Origin: Candidatus Acididesulfobacter guangdongensis
Lineage (GTDB): Bacteria > SZUA-79 > Acidulodesulfobacterales > Acidulodesulfobacteraceae
DNA: 64,000 bases
NCBI GenBank assembly: GCA_004195045.1
Contig: SGBC01000002.1
Coordinates: 248,001 to 312,000, forward strand
Reading direction: 5' to 3'
In this document: positions 19,000 through 27,873 of the stretch, piece by piece
How the letters are laid out: every line of letters begins with the position of its first letter
How positions within the stretch are numbered: the first letter of the stretch is position 1
Notes under the pieces: model-generated
What the model was told of the DNA's origin: nothing
Databases searched by the model: none
The model's input: the letters and a program-made list of their open reading frames with translations, nothing else
Program-made: the position numbers and the translations under genes

Positions 19000-20094
19000 A
19001 TGAAAATACTAGAGATTATTACGCCGACAAATATCGGAGGAGCAGAAAATTATGTCATAAATTTATCAAAAAAATTAATTGAAAAAGGTCATGAAGTCCA
19101 TGTAATTACCGGAAATAATGAAGAATTTAAGGATATGCTCACTAATAATAAGTTATCTTATGATGTGATAAATGCAAGATTTAAATTTGATTTTTTTTCT
19201 ATTTTAAAAATAACTAAATTAATAAAAAAATATAATATTGAAATCATTCATACAAATCTTTCAAAAGCAAATTTTATGGGAGCCGCCGCCGGAAGTATAA
19301 CCGGCGTAAAAAGTGTAGCAACTGCGCACGGAATCAATAAAAAAAGACAGTATAACGCATCAAAAGACGTAATATGCGTTTCAAAAGCAGTCTATTTAAA
19401 TTTGAAATCTCAGAACTTCCCAGAAAAAAAACTTCATATTATTTATAACGGTATTGATATAGATAAATTTAATCCTAACAATTATAAAAAAAAATACATT
19501 GAAAATACGGAAGGAGATTTCAGAAAAAAAGATATTTCAGGTGAAGATATCATTAATATAGGAATGGTTTCGAGGCTTTCCGGCGAAAAAGGCGTAAGTA
19601 TTTTTTTGGATTCAGCCGATTTAATATTACAAGAAACAAAAAATGTAAGATTCTTTATTGCCGGCGCCGGCAAGTTAAAAGACGTTTTAATGGAGCAGAC
19701 GCTTAAACTTAATATTGATAATTATGTATATTTTATCGGTTTTATTGATAAAAATTTAGCCGTATTTTTAAATGAACTTGATATTCTGGTTTTTCCTTCG
19801 CTAAAAGAAGGTCTGCCGTTATCGCTGATTGAAGCTATGTCGATGGAGAAAGCGGTTATAGTCTCTAAAGCCGGAGGCATGCCTGAAGTTGTAGAAGATG
19901 GAATAAGCGGATTTGTTGTAGATATCGGTGATACGATAGCTATAAAAGACAGGGTGTTTGAACTCATAAAAGATAAAAGGTTAATATTTAAATACGGCGC
20001 TGAAGCAAGAAAAACGGTTCTAGAAAAATTTAATCTTGATTTAATGACAGACAATACAATAAAATTATTTAAAGAAATATTAGAAAAAAAATAA
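19000..20094 (+). CDS. Family 4 glycosyltransferase
   Basis: GT-B enzyme of the RfaB/PimB type. TPTNIGGAENYVINLSKKL (GGAE acceptor loop) at residues 9-27, IGMVSRLSGEKGV, and the donor-binding FPSLKEGLPLSLIEAMSMEKAVI with EX7E are all present. 364 residues, normal length. It lies between the GT2-like gene and the heptose kinase, consistent with LPS core or O-glycan assembly. Confidence 0.88.
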   Translation: MKILEIITPTNIGGAENYVINLSKKLIEKGHEVHVITGNNEEFKDMLTNNKLSYDVINARFKFDFFSILKITKLIKKYNIEIIHTNLSKANFMGAAAGSITGVKSVATAHGINKKRQYNASKDVICVSKAVYLNLKSQNFPEKKLHIIYNGIDIDKFNPNNYKKKYIENTEGDFRKKDISGEDIINIGMVSRLSGEKGVSIFLDSADLILQETKNVRFFIAGAGKLKDVLMEQTLKLNIDNYVYFIGFIDKNLAVFLNELDILVFPSLKEGLPLSLIEAMSMEKAVIVSKAGGMPEVVEDGISGFVVDIGDTIAIKDRVFELIKDKRLIFKYGAEARKTVLEKFNLDLMTDNTIKLFKEILEKK

Positions 20095-20118
20095 ATATTA
20101 AAAATTCAAAATTAAATT

Positions 20119-21273
20119 ATGTTAAACAACGACAAATTGCTTGGAATAATAAAAAAGTTTAATAAAGCCAGAATACTTGTTGTGGGCGATATAATGATTG
20201 ACCATTATGTTTATGGAACTGTAAGCAGAATTTCACCTGAAGCGCCTGTGCCTGTCGTCAATGTTAAATATGAAAAACTTTTGCCCGGAGGCGCAGCTAA
20301 TGTAATGAATAACGTTTCCAGATTAGGAGCTAAAGTTTTTATCGCAGGTGTTATAGGAAAGGATTATAACGGCGATATATTTAAGCAAATGGCTGACAAA
20401 CAGTCCGTTGATTCATCTGCCGTTATAGAATCTGATGATTTTGAAACTATTATAAAAACAAGGGTTATAGCGCATAACCAGCAAATAGTCAGGTTTGACA
20501 AGGAAAATACCGGTTATTTTAAAAAAAGAATTTATTCCAGATTGTTAGATAATATTAAATCTCTAATTGATGAATTCGATGCGGTTATAATTTCTGATTA
20601 CGGAAAGGGGGTAATTGAACAAAGATTTTTTAATGAATTAACTGATTTTCTAAAATCTAAAAATAAATTTATTGCATTAGACCCTAAAGTTGAAAATTTT
20701 AAATTTTATAAAAATGTGTCAATATTAACGCCGAATACAAACGAAGCTTCAGGCGGTTCCGGTATTGTTATAAAAGATGAAAAAACTCTGCTCAAAGCAT
20801 CCCAAAAAATCTTAAAAAAAGTTAATTCCGACAATTTGCTGATAACCCGCGGAGAATTGGGAATGAGTTTATTTTATAAAGACAATAATAATAAAGATAA
20901 AGAGAAAAATAGAGATAATAAATATAATAATAAAAAAAATAATGATGAAGCTAAACATATTCAAACCAAAGATAATAGCAATGAAGAGAAAAAAAATGAA
21001 GAGAAAAACGGATATGGAAATGATAATAAAAAGCAGATGCATTTAAAAGCACGGGCAAAAAATGTTTTTGATGTAACAGGCGCCGGAGATACTGTTATAT
21101 CGACGTTAACTGCCGCAGTATGCGCCGGAGCGGGTATTTATGAAGCATGTTATATTGCAAATATAGCCGCCGGTATTGCCGTGTCTCAGCTTGGAACGTA
21201 TGCTGTCGGCGCAGACGAGATATTTAAAGAATTATCGCTTGCTTCATGCGAATCAAACCCGTTAAACAAATAA
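20119..21273 (+). CDS. rfaE1: D-glycero-beta-D-manno-heptose-7-phosphate kinase (RfaE domain I)
   Basis: PfkB-family kinase that phosphorylates heptose-7-phosphate at C1 on the way to ADP-heptose, the donor for the neighbouring GT9 enzymes. GDIMIDHYVYGTVSRISPEA, LLPGGAANVMNNVSRLGAKV and the PfkB signature DVTGAGDTVISTLTAAV are intact. Only the kinase domain is present; the adenylyltransferase domain of bifunctional HldE is missing and must be encoded elsewhere. A ~55-residue Asn/Lys/Glu-rich insert (nt about 20876-21050) sits just before the GAGD motif, in a surface region. Confidence 0.9.
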   Translation: MLNNDKLLGIIKKFNKARILVVGDIMIDHYVYGTVSRISPEAPVPVVNVKYEKLLPGGAANVMNNVSRLGAKVFIAGVIGKDYNGDIFKQMADKQSVDSSAVIESDDFETIIKTRVIAHNQQIVRFDKENTGYFKKRIYSRLLDNIKSLIDEFDAVIISDYGKGVIEQRFFNELTDFLKSKNKFIALDPKVENFKFYKNVSILTPNTNEASGGSGIVIKDEKTLLKASQKILKKVNSDNLLITRGELGMSLFYKDNNNKDKEKNRDNKYNNKKNNDEAKHIQTKDNSNEEKKNEEKNGYGNDNKKQMHLKARAKNVFDVTGAGDTVISTLTAAVCAGAGIYEACYIANIAAGIAVSQLGTYAVGADEIFKELSLASCESNPLNK

Positions 21274-21352
21274 ATTAAAAAAATAAAAAAAACTAAATAA
21301 AAAAACTTATTAAATTTAACTGATATTGCATAGTATATTTTAAAGCAGCTTT

Positions 21353-21489
21353 TAACCCAACTTCACCATAATTATCAGCAATATATTGATATTACTATAT
21401 TTACGGGGCAGTAAAAATTTCTATGGGGACTACAAAATAATAAATAAAATGTAACAATATTAATGGATTATAATTTTAGAATAATAAAA
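21353..21489. mobile_element. MITE family A, copy A3 (right end lost)
   Basis: Homologous to A1 and A2 from the left TA and ACCCAACTTCACC to the ...TTTAGAATAATAAAA segment, where it stops exactly about 15 bp short of the right terminal repeat. The following sequence leads straight into the remA promoter region. Without its right end it should be immobile. Confidence 0.7.
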
Positions 21490-21517
21490 AATATATTTAA
21501 TATCTTGCTGATATTGT

Positions 21518-21530
21518 GCTATAATGGAGG
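21518..21530 (+). promoter_or_regulatory. Extended -10 promoter element and RBS-like GGAGG upstream of remA
   Basis: TGCTATAAT (TGn plus a perfect TATAAT at 21520-21525) lies about 36 bp before the remA ATG, just beyond the truncated MITE A3. No good -35 is seen, as allowed for extended -10 promoters. The following GGAGG (21527-21531) is too far from the ATG at 21562 to be its ribosome site. Confidence 0.45.
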
Positions 21531-21561
21531 AATAAAAACTTGTAATAATAAAACTTAAAAT

Positions 21562-21828
21562 ATGTATAATTTGTTAAATATAGGTTTTGGAAACATAATA
21601 GTTTCTGCTCGAGTAGTATCTGTAGTTTCTGCGGGTTCTTCGCCTATGAAAAGATTGAGAGAGACGGCAAAAGACGGCAATCATCTAATTGATGCCACTG
21701 AGGGCAGAAAAACTAAGACTATAATAATCACAGACTCGGGACATATAATTCTTTCAGCCTTAAATGCGGCAACAATTATAGCCAGATTAGAAGAGAGTCT
21801 TCCTAAAGAAAAAAATGCTGTATTATGA
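21562..21828 (+). CDS. remA: RemA-like DUF370 regulator
   Basis: 88-residue protein of the DUF370/RemA family: [29 protein letters not shown] followed by [20 protein letters not shown]. RemA is a DNA-binding regulator of matrix genes in Bacillus; its role in Gram-negative bacteria is not established, but genes of this family are often found directly before gmk, as here. The stop overlaps the gmk start (ATGA), so the two are translationally coupled. Confidence 0.9.
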   Translation: MYNLLNIGFGNIIVSARVVSVVSAGSSPMKRLRETAKDGNHLIDATEGRKTKTIIITDSGHIILSALNAATIIARLEESLPKEKNAVL

Positions 21829-22496
21829 ATCATTTGTTTAAAAACGACTTGTCTGAAGGTGATTCACTAAAAAGCGATTTATCTGAAAATGTTTTGCCTA
21901 AAGATGATTTACCTAAAGGCATTATTTTTGTAATATCTGCTCCTTCAGGAACCGGAAAGACGACACTTTGTAAAATGCTGGCAGCCGAATTTACGGATTT
22001 AAAACTAAGTGTTTCATATACCACGAGGGCTATAAGACCTGGAGAGACTGATGGCAAAAGCTATAATTTCGTCAGCGATGAAGTATTTGAACGTATGATA
22101 GCTAATAACGAATTTATAGAATGGGCAAATGTTTTTGGCAATAAATACGGAACTCCGGTTAAATCAGTTCTTCATAAGCCGAGTTTTGATACGCTTTTAG
22201 AAATAGACGTTCAGGGTGCGGAGAAGATAAGAAAATATTATGATGAAATCCATAAATTATTTAATTTAGTCAGAATATTTATAAAGCCGCCGTCTGAAGA
22301 AGCTTTAATAGAAAGATTAAAAAAAAGAGGGGAAATCAAAGAAGAAGAATTAAAGAGAAGACTTGAAGCCGCTAATTATGAAATAGAGAAAAGCCGTTTT
22401 TATAATTATACCGTTACTAATAATATTCTTGAAAAAGCATATTCAAAACTCAGGTCTATAATAATAGCAGAAAGATGCAAAAACGTTTTTTTATAA
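21825..22496 (+). CDS. gmk: Guanylate kinase
   Basis: Phosphorylates GMP to GDP with ATP. P-loop [11 protein letters not shown] near residues 38-48, then [20 protein letters not shown] and the [11 protein letters not shown] segment. The first ~30 residues are an extra Asp/Ser/Leu-rich extension made of imperfect repeats ([20 protein letters not shown]); the canonical protein would start near [11 protein letters not shown]. The coupled ATG at 21825 is kept because the extension is in frame from it and no better start is seen. Confidence 0.95.
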   Translation: MNHLFKNDLSEGDSLKSDLSENVLPKDDLPKGIIFVISAPSGTGKTTLCKMLAAEFTDLKLSVSYTTRAIRPGETDGKSYNFVSDEVFERMIANNEFIEWANVFGNKYGTPVKSVLHKPSFDTLLEIDVQGAEKIRKYYDEIHKLFNLVRIFIKPPSEEALIERLKKRGEIKEEELKRRLEAANYEIEKSRFYNYTVTNNILEKAYSKLRSIIIAERCKNVFL

Positions 22497-22668
22497 TTTA
22501 AATTTTTATCTTTATTCGCCGAGAATATGCACCAGTCATATAAACGCATGCCGATTATGGGATGTGAGGCGTTGAATTTCAATTAATTCAATTTATTTTA
22601 ATTCAATTAATTAAAGTTAATATTGTTAATATAAATACTGTATGTAATAATACTATGAGGAGACTATA

Positions 22669-22866
22669 ATGGCAAGGGTTACCGTAGAAGATTGTCTTAT
22701 TAATGTTGAAAATAGATTTGCTTTAGTTATAATCACCGCAAAGAGAGTGCGGCAGCTTTTTAACGGGGCTAAACCTAAGATTAATTCAAAAAATAAGTTT
22801 GTCGTTGTTGCTTTAAGAGAGATAGCAGCGGGATACGTTGTCCCTGTTAATAAAGATATTTTATAA
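22669..22866 (+). CDS. rpoZ: DNA-directed RNA polymerase omega subunit
   Basis: 65-residue omega subunit that stabilises the beta' subunit and contributes to ppGpp binding in proteobacteria. [26 protein letters not shown] and [11 protein letters not shown] are typical. Good Shine-Dalgarno (GAGGAGA) before the ATG. It sits between gmk and spoT, the standard proteobacterial order. Confidence 0.93.
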   Translation: MARVTVEDCLINVENRFALVIITAKRVRQLFNGAKPKINSKNKFVVVALREIAAGYVVPVNKDIL

Positions 22867-22907
22867 TAGTTTTGACAAATAGTTGATAAATAGGTCCGGA
22901 TAAAAAT

Positions 22908-25322
22908 ATGGATATTGCCGGTGCAGACAGCTCTAAAACGGAAACAAAAAAGATAAATACTGATAAAACAGATGCTGATAAAACAGATATTAATAAAACG
23001 GATTCTGATATAATCATTAATAAAACAGATATTAATAAAATAGACACTTATAAAATAGATAACGATAAAACTGAAGCTATTAAAATATCCAACGAATTTA
23101 ATGCAACAAATATTTTGAGGGATAATTTTAAAAGCAGCATTAATAACATAACAGATATTGATTTAAATGATATACAAAGCGATAAATTTAAACTTTTAAA
23201 AAAAGCTTACGATTTTTCTCAAACAGTTCATAAAGGACAGTTGAGAGAATCTGGAGAGCCTTATTTTACCCATCTTATAGAAGTGGCTTCAATAGTTGCA
23301 AGTCTCAGAATGGACTGCGCTTCTATAGTTGCGGCACTTCTTCATGACACAGTAGAAGATACCCTTGTTACATTAGACCAGATAAAAGAAGAATTTGGCG
23401 ATGAAATTGCCTTTATAGTCGACGGACTTACAAAAATAAGCAAACTTTCTTTTAAATCTTCCGAAGAGGTTCAGGCTGAAAATATCCGTAAGATGATTGT
23501 TGCAATGGCTAAAGATATAAGGGTTATCATCATTAAACTGGCGGACAGACTGCACAATTTAAGAACGCTTAATTTTTTATCGGAAGAAAGAAGAATTAAA
23601 ATAGCCCAGGAAACGCTTGATATCTTTGCTCCTTTAGCAAATAGATTAGGTATATTCTCAATTAAAAGCGAACTGGAAGATCTTTCGCTGAAATATCTTA
23701 ATCCGGCTGTATATAAAGACCTTTCTTTAAAAATCAGCAGTAAAAAATTATCTAGAGAGCAATATATTGCAATGGTTGCAGATATCTTAAAAGCAAATCT
23801 TTCTAAACATAATTTTTTAGAAGCTGAAATTTACGGAAGACCTAAACATTTTTTTAGTATTTATAAAAAAATGACCGAGCAGCACATAAGCTTTGAGGAA
23901 ATTTATGACTTAATAGCATTGAGGGTTATAGTCAGTACAATAAATGAATGTTATGAAGTGCTAGGTGCTGTCCATTCTTTGTGGAAACCGGTTGCAGGCA
24001 GAATTAAAGACTATATTGCTATGCCAAAGGCAAATATGTACAGGTCGCTTCATACGACCGTTATAGGTCCTGAAGGAATGCGTATAGAAATACAGATTAG
24101 AACTAAAGAAATGCATTTTATTGACGAATTTGGAATAGCGGCTCACTGGAAATATAAAGAAAATATTACTCCTGCAGGCTCAGGCGGCGCAGATTTACAG
24201 GAATTTAACTGGCTCAGGCAGCTTGTTGAATTTCAAAAAGACCTTAAGGACCCGCATGAATTTTTAAACAGCGTAAAAATAGACCTTTTTCAGGAAGATG
24301 TTTATGTTTTTACACCCAAAGGGGATGTCATTGCTCTGCCTAAGGATTCGACGCCTATTGATTTCGCTTATTATATTCATACGGAAATAGGAGATAAAAC
24401 TACCGGAGCTATTGTAAACGGCAATATAATTCCTTTAAGATATAAATTGCAGAATGGCGATATTGTTAAGATTTTAACTAAAGAAGGACATCACCCGTCG
24501 AAGGATTGGCTGAATTATGTGCAATCTTCCAAGGCTATCTCTAAAATAAGAAACTGGATAAGACAGCAGGAAAGACAGGAAAGTATCGATGCCGGAAAAG
24601 AAAGTCTGGAAAAAGAATTCAGAAAATTAGGGAATAAAAAGATTGAATATAATGAATTAACCGCCCTGGCGCTAAATTATTATTCGCTTAAGGATGAAGC
24701 AGAGTTGTATGCAGGAATAGGTTTTGGCAAATATTCTCCTAAAAATATTTTTTCATCGGTTATCCCTGGTTTTAAAAATTCAGATGGATTATCGCTGATA
24801 ACTCAAAAAACCGGAAATGTTATCCAGAGAATTCTTCAAAAAATTAAGATTCAGTCTTCTGCAAGCAGCAAAAACGTTATTACATCGCCTTTTGGCGGAG
24901 ATTTGCTTTACAAAATAGCCGGCTGCTGCCATCCAGTTCCCGGAGATTCTATCGTAGGATATATTTCAAGGGGCAGAGGAGTAATAGTTCATAAATCTGA
25001 TTGTAAAAATATAATAGGCGAGGATGAAACCAGACTTATAACCGTCAGCTGGAAAACGGCAGGAGCAACATCAGTCCTCGGCTATTTTGAAACTAAGATA
25101 AATATAGTTACCGAAGATAAGAAAGGCATACTGGCTGAAATTGCGGCTGTTATATCGGATAGAGGCGCCAATATTTCAAAAGCGCAGGTAAGGACGCTTA
25201 AAGACGGCAGAGCGATACATATTTTTGATATTGAGGTTAAAGATATTACACAGATTGATAATATATTAAATTCTATAAGGACAATAAAGGGCGTTATTAA
25301 AGTCAACAGAGTTACTTACTGA
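22908..25322 (+). CDS. spoT: Bifunctional (p)ppGpp synthetase/hydrolase (SpoT/Rel)
   Basis: Long RelA/SpoT homolog controlling the stringent response. Order: HD hydrolase (GEPYFTHLIEVASIV, LLHDTVEDT near 146), synthetase (YDLIALRVIV, GRIKDYIAMPKANMYRSLHT near 360-385, FGIAAHWKYKE), TGS (VYVFTPKGDVIALPKDSTPIDFAYYIH), the cysteine segment AGCCHPVPGD and a C-terminal ACT domain. HD residues and an RxKD-type synthetase motif are present, so both activities are plausible. The first ~75 residues are a Lys/Thr/Asp/Ile-rich extension of short repeats (NKTD, DKTD) not found in the family. Confidence 0.95.
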   Translation: MDIAGADSSKTETKKINTDKTDADKTDINKTDSDIIINKTDINKIDTYKIDNDKTEAIKISNEFNATNILRDNFKSSINNITDIDLNDIQSDKFKLLKKAYDFSQTVHKGQLRESGEPYFTHLIEVASIVASLRMDCASIVAALLHDTVEDTLVTLDQIKEEFGDEIAFIVDGLTKISKLSFKSSEEVQAENIRKMIVAMAKDIRVIIIKLADRLHNLRTLNFLSEERRIKIAQETLDIFAPLANRLGIFSIKSELEDLSLKYLNPAVYKDLSLKISSKKLSREQYIAMVADILKANLSKHNFLEAEIYGRPKHFFSIYKKMTEQHISFEEIYDLIALRVIVSTINECYEVLGAVHSLWKPVAGRIKDYIAMPKANMYRSLHTTVIGPEGMRIEIQIRTKEMHFIDEFGIAAHWKYKENITPAGSGGADLQEFNWLRQLVEFQKDLKDPHEFLNSVKIDLFQEDVYVFTPKGDVIALPKDSTPIDFAYYIHTEIGDKTTGAIVNGNIIPLRYKLQNGDIVKILTKEGHHPSKDWLNYVQSSKAISKIRNWIRQQERQESIDAGKESLEKEFRKLGNKKIEYNELTALALNYYSLKDEAELYAGIGFGKYSPKNIFSSVIPGFKNSDGLSLITQKTGNVIQRILQKIKIQSSASSKNVITSPFGGDLLYKIAGCCHPVPGDSIVGYISRGRGVIVHKSDCKNIIGEDETRLITVSWKTAGATSVLGYFETKINIVTEDKKGILAEIAAVISDRGANISKAQVRTLKDGRAIHIFDIEVKDITQIDNILNSIRTIKGVIKVNRVTY

Positions 25323-25424
25323 TTGTTTAGTTGCTTACAGCTTTTATAATCTTAATAGAGTTGCTTGCCAGATGTTTATTTGCTAACAGCTTTTATAATC
25401 TTAACAGAGCTGGTTGCAGACTGC

Positions 25425-25622
25425 TTATTTGCTAACTACTTTTGTAATCTTGCCGGCTTTCAAACATTTAGAGCAAACTTTCACCTTTTTATGTGTTCCG
25501 TTAAAATCGGCTTTTACTATATGCAGATTAGGCAGGGATACTTTTTTTGTTTTATTGTTAGCGTGAGAAACTTTGTTGCCGTATTGAATGCTTTTTCCGC
25601 AAACGCTGCAGGTCCTTGACAT
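25425..25622 (-). CDS. rpmB: 50S ribosomal protein L28
   Basis: 65-residue large-subunit protein. [23 protein letters not shown] and the second cysteine pair in [12 protein letters not shown] are the zinc-ribbon L28 form. GGAG Shine-Dalgarno before the ATG. Convergent with spoT, separated by about 100 bp in which a ~35-bp spoT-distal sequence (GCTTTTATAATCTTAA) recurs. Confidence 0.95.
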   Translation of the reverse strand: MSRTCSVCGKSIQYGNKVSHANNKTKKVSLPNLHIVKADFNGTHKKVKVCSKCLKAGKITKVVSK

Positions 25623-26207
25623 TATTTATGCTCCTTAAATAGTATTTGTTATTATTTATTGTGAGATTATAAATTATCGCTTTACTTTAATATATGCAAT
25701 ATATATTGCATATCAGTATTATTATATATTCGAATAATTGATATGCATATCAGGAAACTTATTCTCTTTTTTCATTTATTGTAGTCATATATTATACTTA
25801 TAATAAAATTTAAGTCAAGATATTTTATGTGATATATTTTTATATGATATTTTACTGTTATATAGGGTATACTAACCTTAGTGTTTAGTTGTAATATTTT
25901 ATAATTTATATAAATATTTTGTTTTACATTATAAAATTTTATGATAAAATAATAAACACTAACTATGGATAATAATTTGCTTTACGGATAGTTGTGAATA
26001 CTTGCATATATTCATCTATATATGTTTATAGATGAATATATATGTTTGTATATTTATATATATTTACTGATGCTTTTTAGAGTTTAGAGATAGTTACAAA
26101 TACTTTAATCTTTAAATAATGCGCAAATTATTATGATATCACAATAAGATATATCACGCACAAAAAAGAAAATTAAAACAAAAAATTAAAATTATTACGG
26201 AGGCATC
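25623..26207. other. 585-bp regulatory gap, no gene seen
   Basis: Very AT-rich. Besides the two palindromes at 25692-25752 it holds a third inverted repeat, CATATATTCATCTATA paired with its near-complement, at 26005-26044. No credible reading frame. Confidence 0.6.
25692..25752. promoter_or_regulatory. Two perfect palindromes between rpmB and the winged-helix regulator
   Basis: 25692-25713 is a perfect 22-bp palindrome (half-site ATATGCAATAT) and 25739-25752 a perfect 14-bp palindrome (half-site TGATATG). Their centres are about 43 bp apart, roughly four helical turns, and they lie upstream of divergent genes. They look like operators for a dimeric regulator, possibly the product of the next gene; this is inference. 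Confidence 0.4.
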
Positions 26208-27260
26208 ATGAAAAATCTTCAAACTAAATTTTATATAATTTTGAGTCTATTTTTTTTGAATAGAGACAAATTTGTAAAAGACACAATATCAAATATACCG
26301 CCTGAAAACAAAGAAATAGCTTATCTCAGCGATATTGAATTTACTATATTTGCATATTTTGCCTATAAATTTACCCATTCTACGGAAAAAGAAAAAAAAG
26401 ATTTTGAAAAGAACGGTATAGTCGTATCTTATAAAGACCTTAATAAACTGTACATTTCAACACCTCATCTCGCAACTGTTTTAAAAACATTACAGGATAA
26501 TAAATTAATTAAAAAATCAACCTTGACTGAAGATAAAAGAAAAACAAATTATATTCTGTCTTATCCGCTGCTTCAAAAATTTAATTTTATTAATTTAAAA
26601 GCGTTGGAATTCTGCAATTTTGATGCAACCGATACGATAATTATAAACAGATTATTAAGCGGCGTAATTGATTTGTTAAAAAGCAACAATATAGTAAACG
26701 AAGAGCAGGAAAAAAATCTTGCAAAATTTTTAGACGAAAGCGATAATTTAAAGAAGTTTTATTATATTACTATTGCATTATGGACAAGCAGGTACTTAAT
26801 CAACGATTTCCAAATCAGACTTATGGGTCCTTCTGAATTCATGGTTTATGCAATGATTATAAAACATTTTCTTAAAAATGATAAAAAACCGATTACGACT
26901 AAAAGGGTAAAAGACGAGACAGGACTTGCACCGTCAATCATCAGTCAGAGTTTTAAAAAATTTATAGATGAAGATTTGGTTACAAGAAAAGAAATTAATA
27001 AATTTAAAGTTTATTTTTATATCAACAGAAAAGAACTTGAGGAAAGAATCGAAAAAGATACAGTAATTATTGAGCTGATAACTAAAAATTTCAAAAAGGA
27101 AGATTCTAAGCATTTTGAAAAATTTATTGAAAAATTAGAGGATAAATTATATAAACAGTTAAATAGCTTAGATTCCGATAAAATATGCAAAAAATGCGGC
27201 ATGACTATACCGCCGCTGCCTGGAATAAAATATTGCCCTTATTGCGGTGATAAGATATAA
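26208..27260 (+). CDS. Tandem winged-helix protein with C-terminal zinc ribbon (putative transcriptional regulator)
   Basis: I do not recognise a named family. The N-terminal half has a MarR-like winged-helix pattern (ISTPHLATVLKTLQDNKLIKKSTLTEDKRKTNYILS, residues about 85-122). A second helix-turn-helix with a wing (TKRVKDETGLAPSIISQSF, then KKFIDEDLVTRKEINKFKVYFYI) lies at about 228-275. After a charged helix the protein ends in a CxxC-x11-CxxC zinc ribbon (CKKCGMT ... CPYCG). Strong Shine-Dalgarno (ACGGAGGC). Preceded by a 585-bp gap with several palindromes that could be its own operators. Monocistronic; followed by tRNA-Arg. Confidence 0.75.
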   Translation: MKNLQTKFYIILSLFFLNRDKFVKDTISNIPPENKEIAYLSDIEFTIFAYFAYKFTHSTEKEKKDFEKNGIVVSYKDLNKLYISTPHLATVLKTLQDNKLIKKSTLTEDKRKTNYILSYPLLQKFNFINLKALEFCNFDATDTIIINRLLSGVIDLLKSNNIVNEEQEKNLAKFLDESDNLKKFYYITIALWTSRYLINDFQIRLMGPSEFMVYAMIIKHFLKNDKKPITTKRVKDETGLAPSIISQSFKKFIDEDLVTRKEINKFKVYFYINRKELEERIEKDTVIIELITKNFKKEDSKHFEKFIEKLEDKLYKQLNSLDSDKICKKCGMTIPPLPGIKYCPYCGDKI

Positions 27261-27563
27261 TAAAAAAGCATAGCTAATACGTTGTAATATTCTGTTTTGC
27301 TCGCGCTATAATGTTTTACAAGAAGATGTATCTTCTCCTGGGGCATGCAGTACAATATAGTACAGTATAAGATTCATATTATTACATATGTAATATATAT
27401 GTTTGCTATGTATGAATTTATATATAAATATATATAATATATTTATATTATCTGTATGTTATTTATGCGTGCTGTTTGTCTGTATTGCCCGTACAATTTT
27501 TTTGTCAACGGATACATTGCATAACATAGTATAAAATATGGTTAGAATCTGCATTAAAGCAAA
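27261..27563. other. Gap between regulator and tRNA-Arg
   Basis: AT-rich with a short palindrome AGAAGATGTATCTTCT (27321-27336). A weak promoter for the tRNA is possible: TTGTCA at 27502 and CATAGT 17 bases later. No gene seen. Confidence 0.4.
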
Positions 27564-27640
27564 GCGCCCGTAGCTCAGCTGGATAGAGCGTCAGACTACG
27601 AATCTGCAGGCCGGGGGTTCGAATCCCTCCGGGCGCACCA
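27564..27640 (+). tRNA. tRNA-Arg (anticodon ACG)
   Basis: 77 nt with encoded CCA. Acceptor GCGCCCG/CGGGCGC, D arm GCTC/GAGC, anticodon loop CTACGAA giving ACG, variable loop, and T arm GGGGGTTCGAATCCCTC. A34 would be deaminated to inosine by TadA, the end of whose gene lies at the right edge of this window. Confidence 0.97.
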
Positions 27641-27873
27641 CTTAAAACAAGCGATTTTAAGTCTTTCAAGCCTAGTTCACCGTTAAAAATTTTCTTGACG
27701 ATTTTTATCATTATGAAAATTATCGCCGGCAAATGCAGGATGAAGAACCGGTATTAACCGGAGATGAACATTTTGACGCTTTTTTGGCGGCTCTTTGCTA
27801 ACATTTTGCTTATCATTATAACTTAAAAAATTCTGATTGGGTTTTCAAAGAGGAAAGATTTTTAAAAAAATTA
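27641..27873. pseudogene. Possible gene remnants behind tRNA-Arg
   Basis: Starts with an inverted repeat CTTAAAA/TTTTAAG (7 bp). Two open fragments follow: MQDEEPVLTGDEHFDAFLAALC then stop (27734 onward), and SDWVFKEERFLKKLLSP (from about 27830). Both look like normal protein sequence but neither is a full gene, suggesting decayed genes, possibly linked to insertion at the tRNA. No family recognised. Confidence 0.3.

Noticed and set aside
27505-27732. 75-codon minus-strand frame across tRNA-Arg (GGIRTPGLQIRSLTLYPAELRA)
   Set aside because: This is the well-known artefact frame antisense to tRNA-Arg; it overlaps the whole tRNA.
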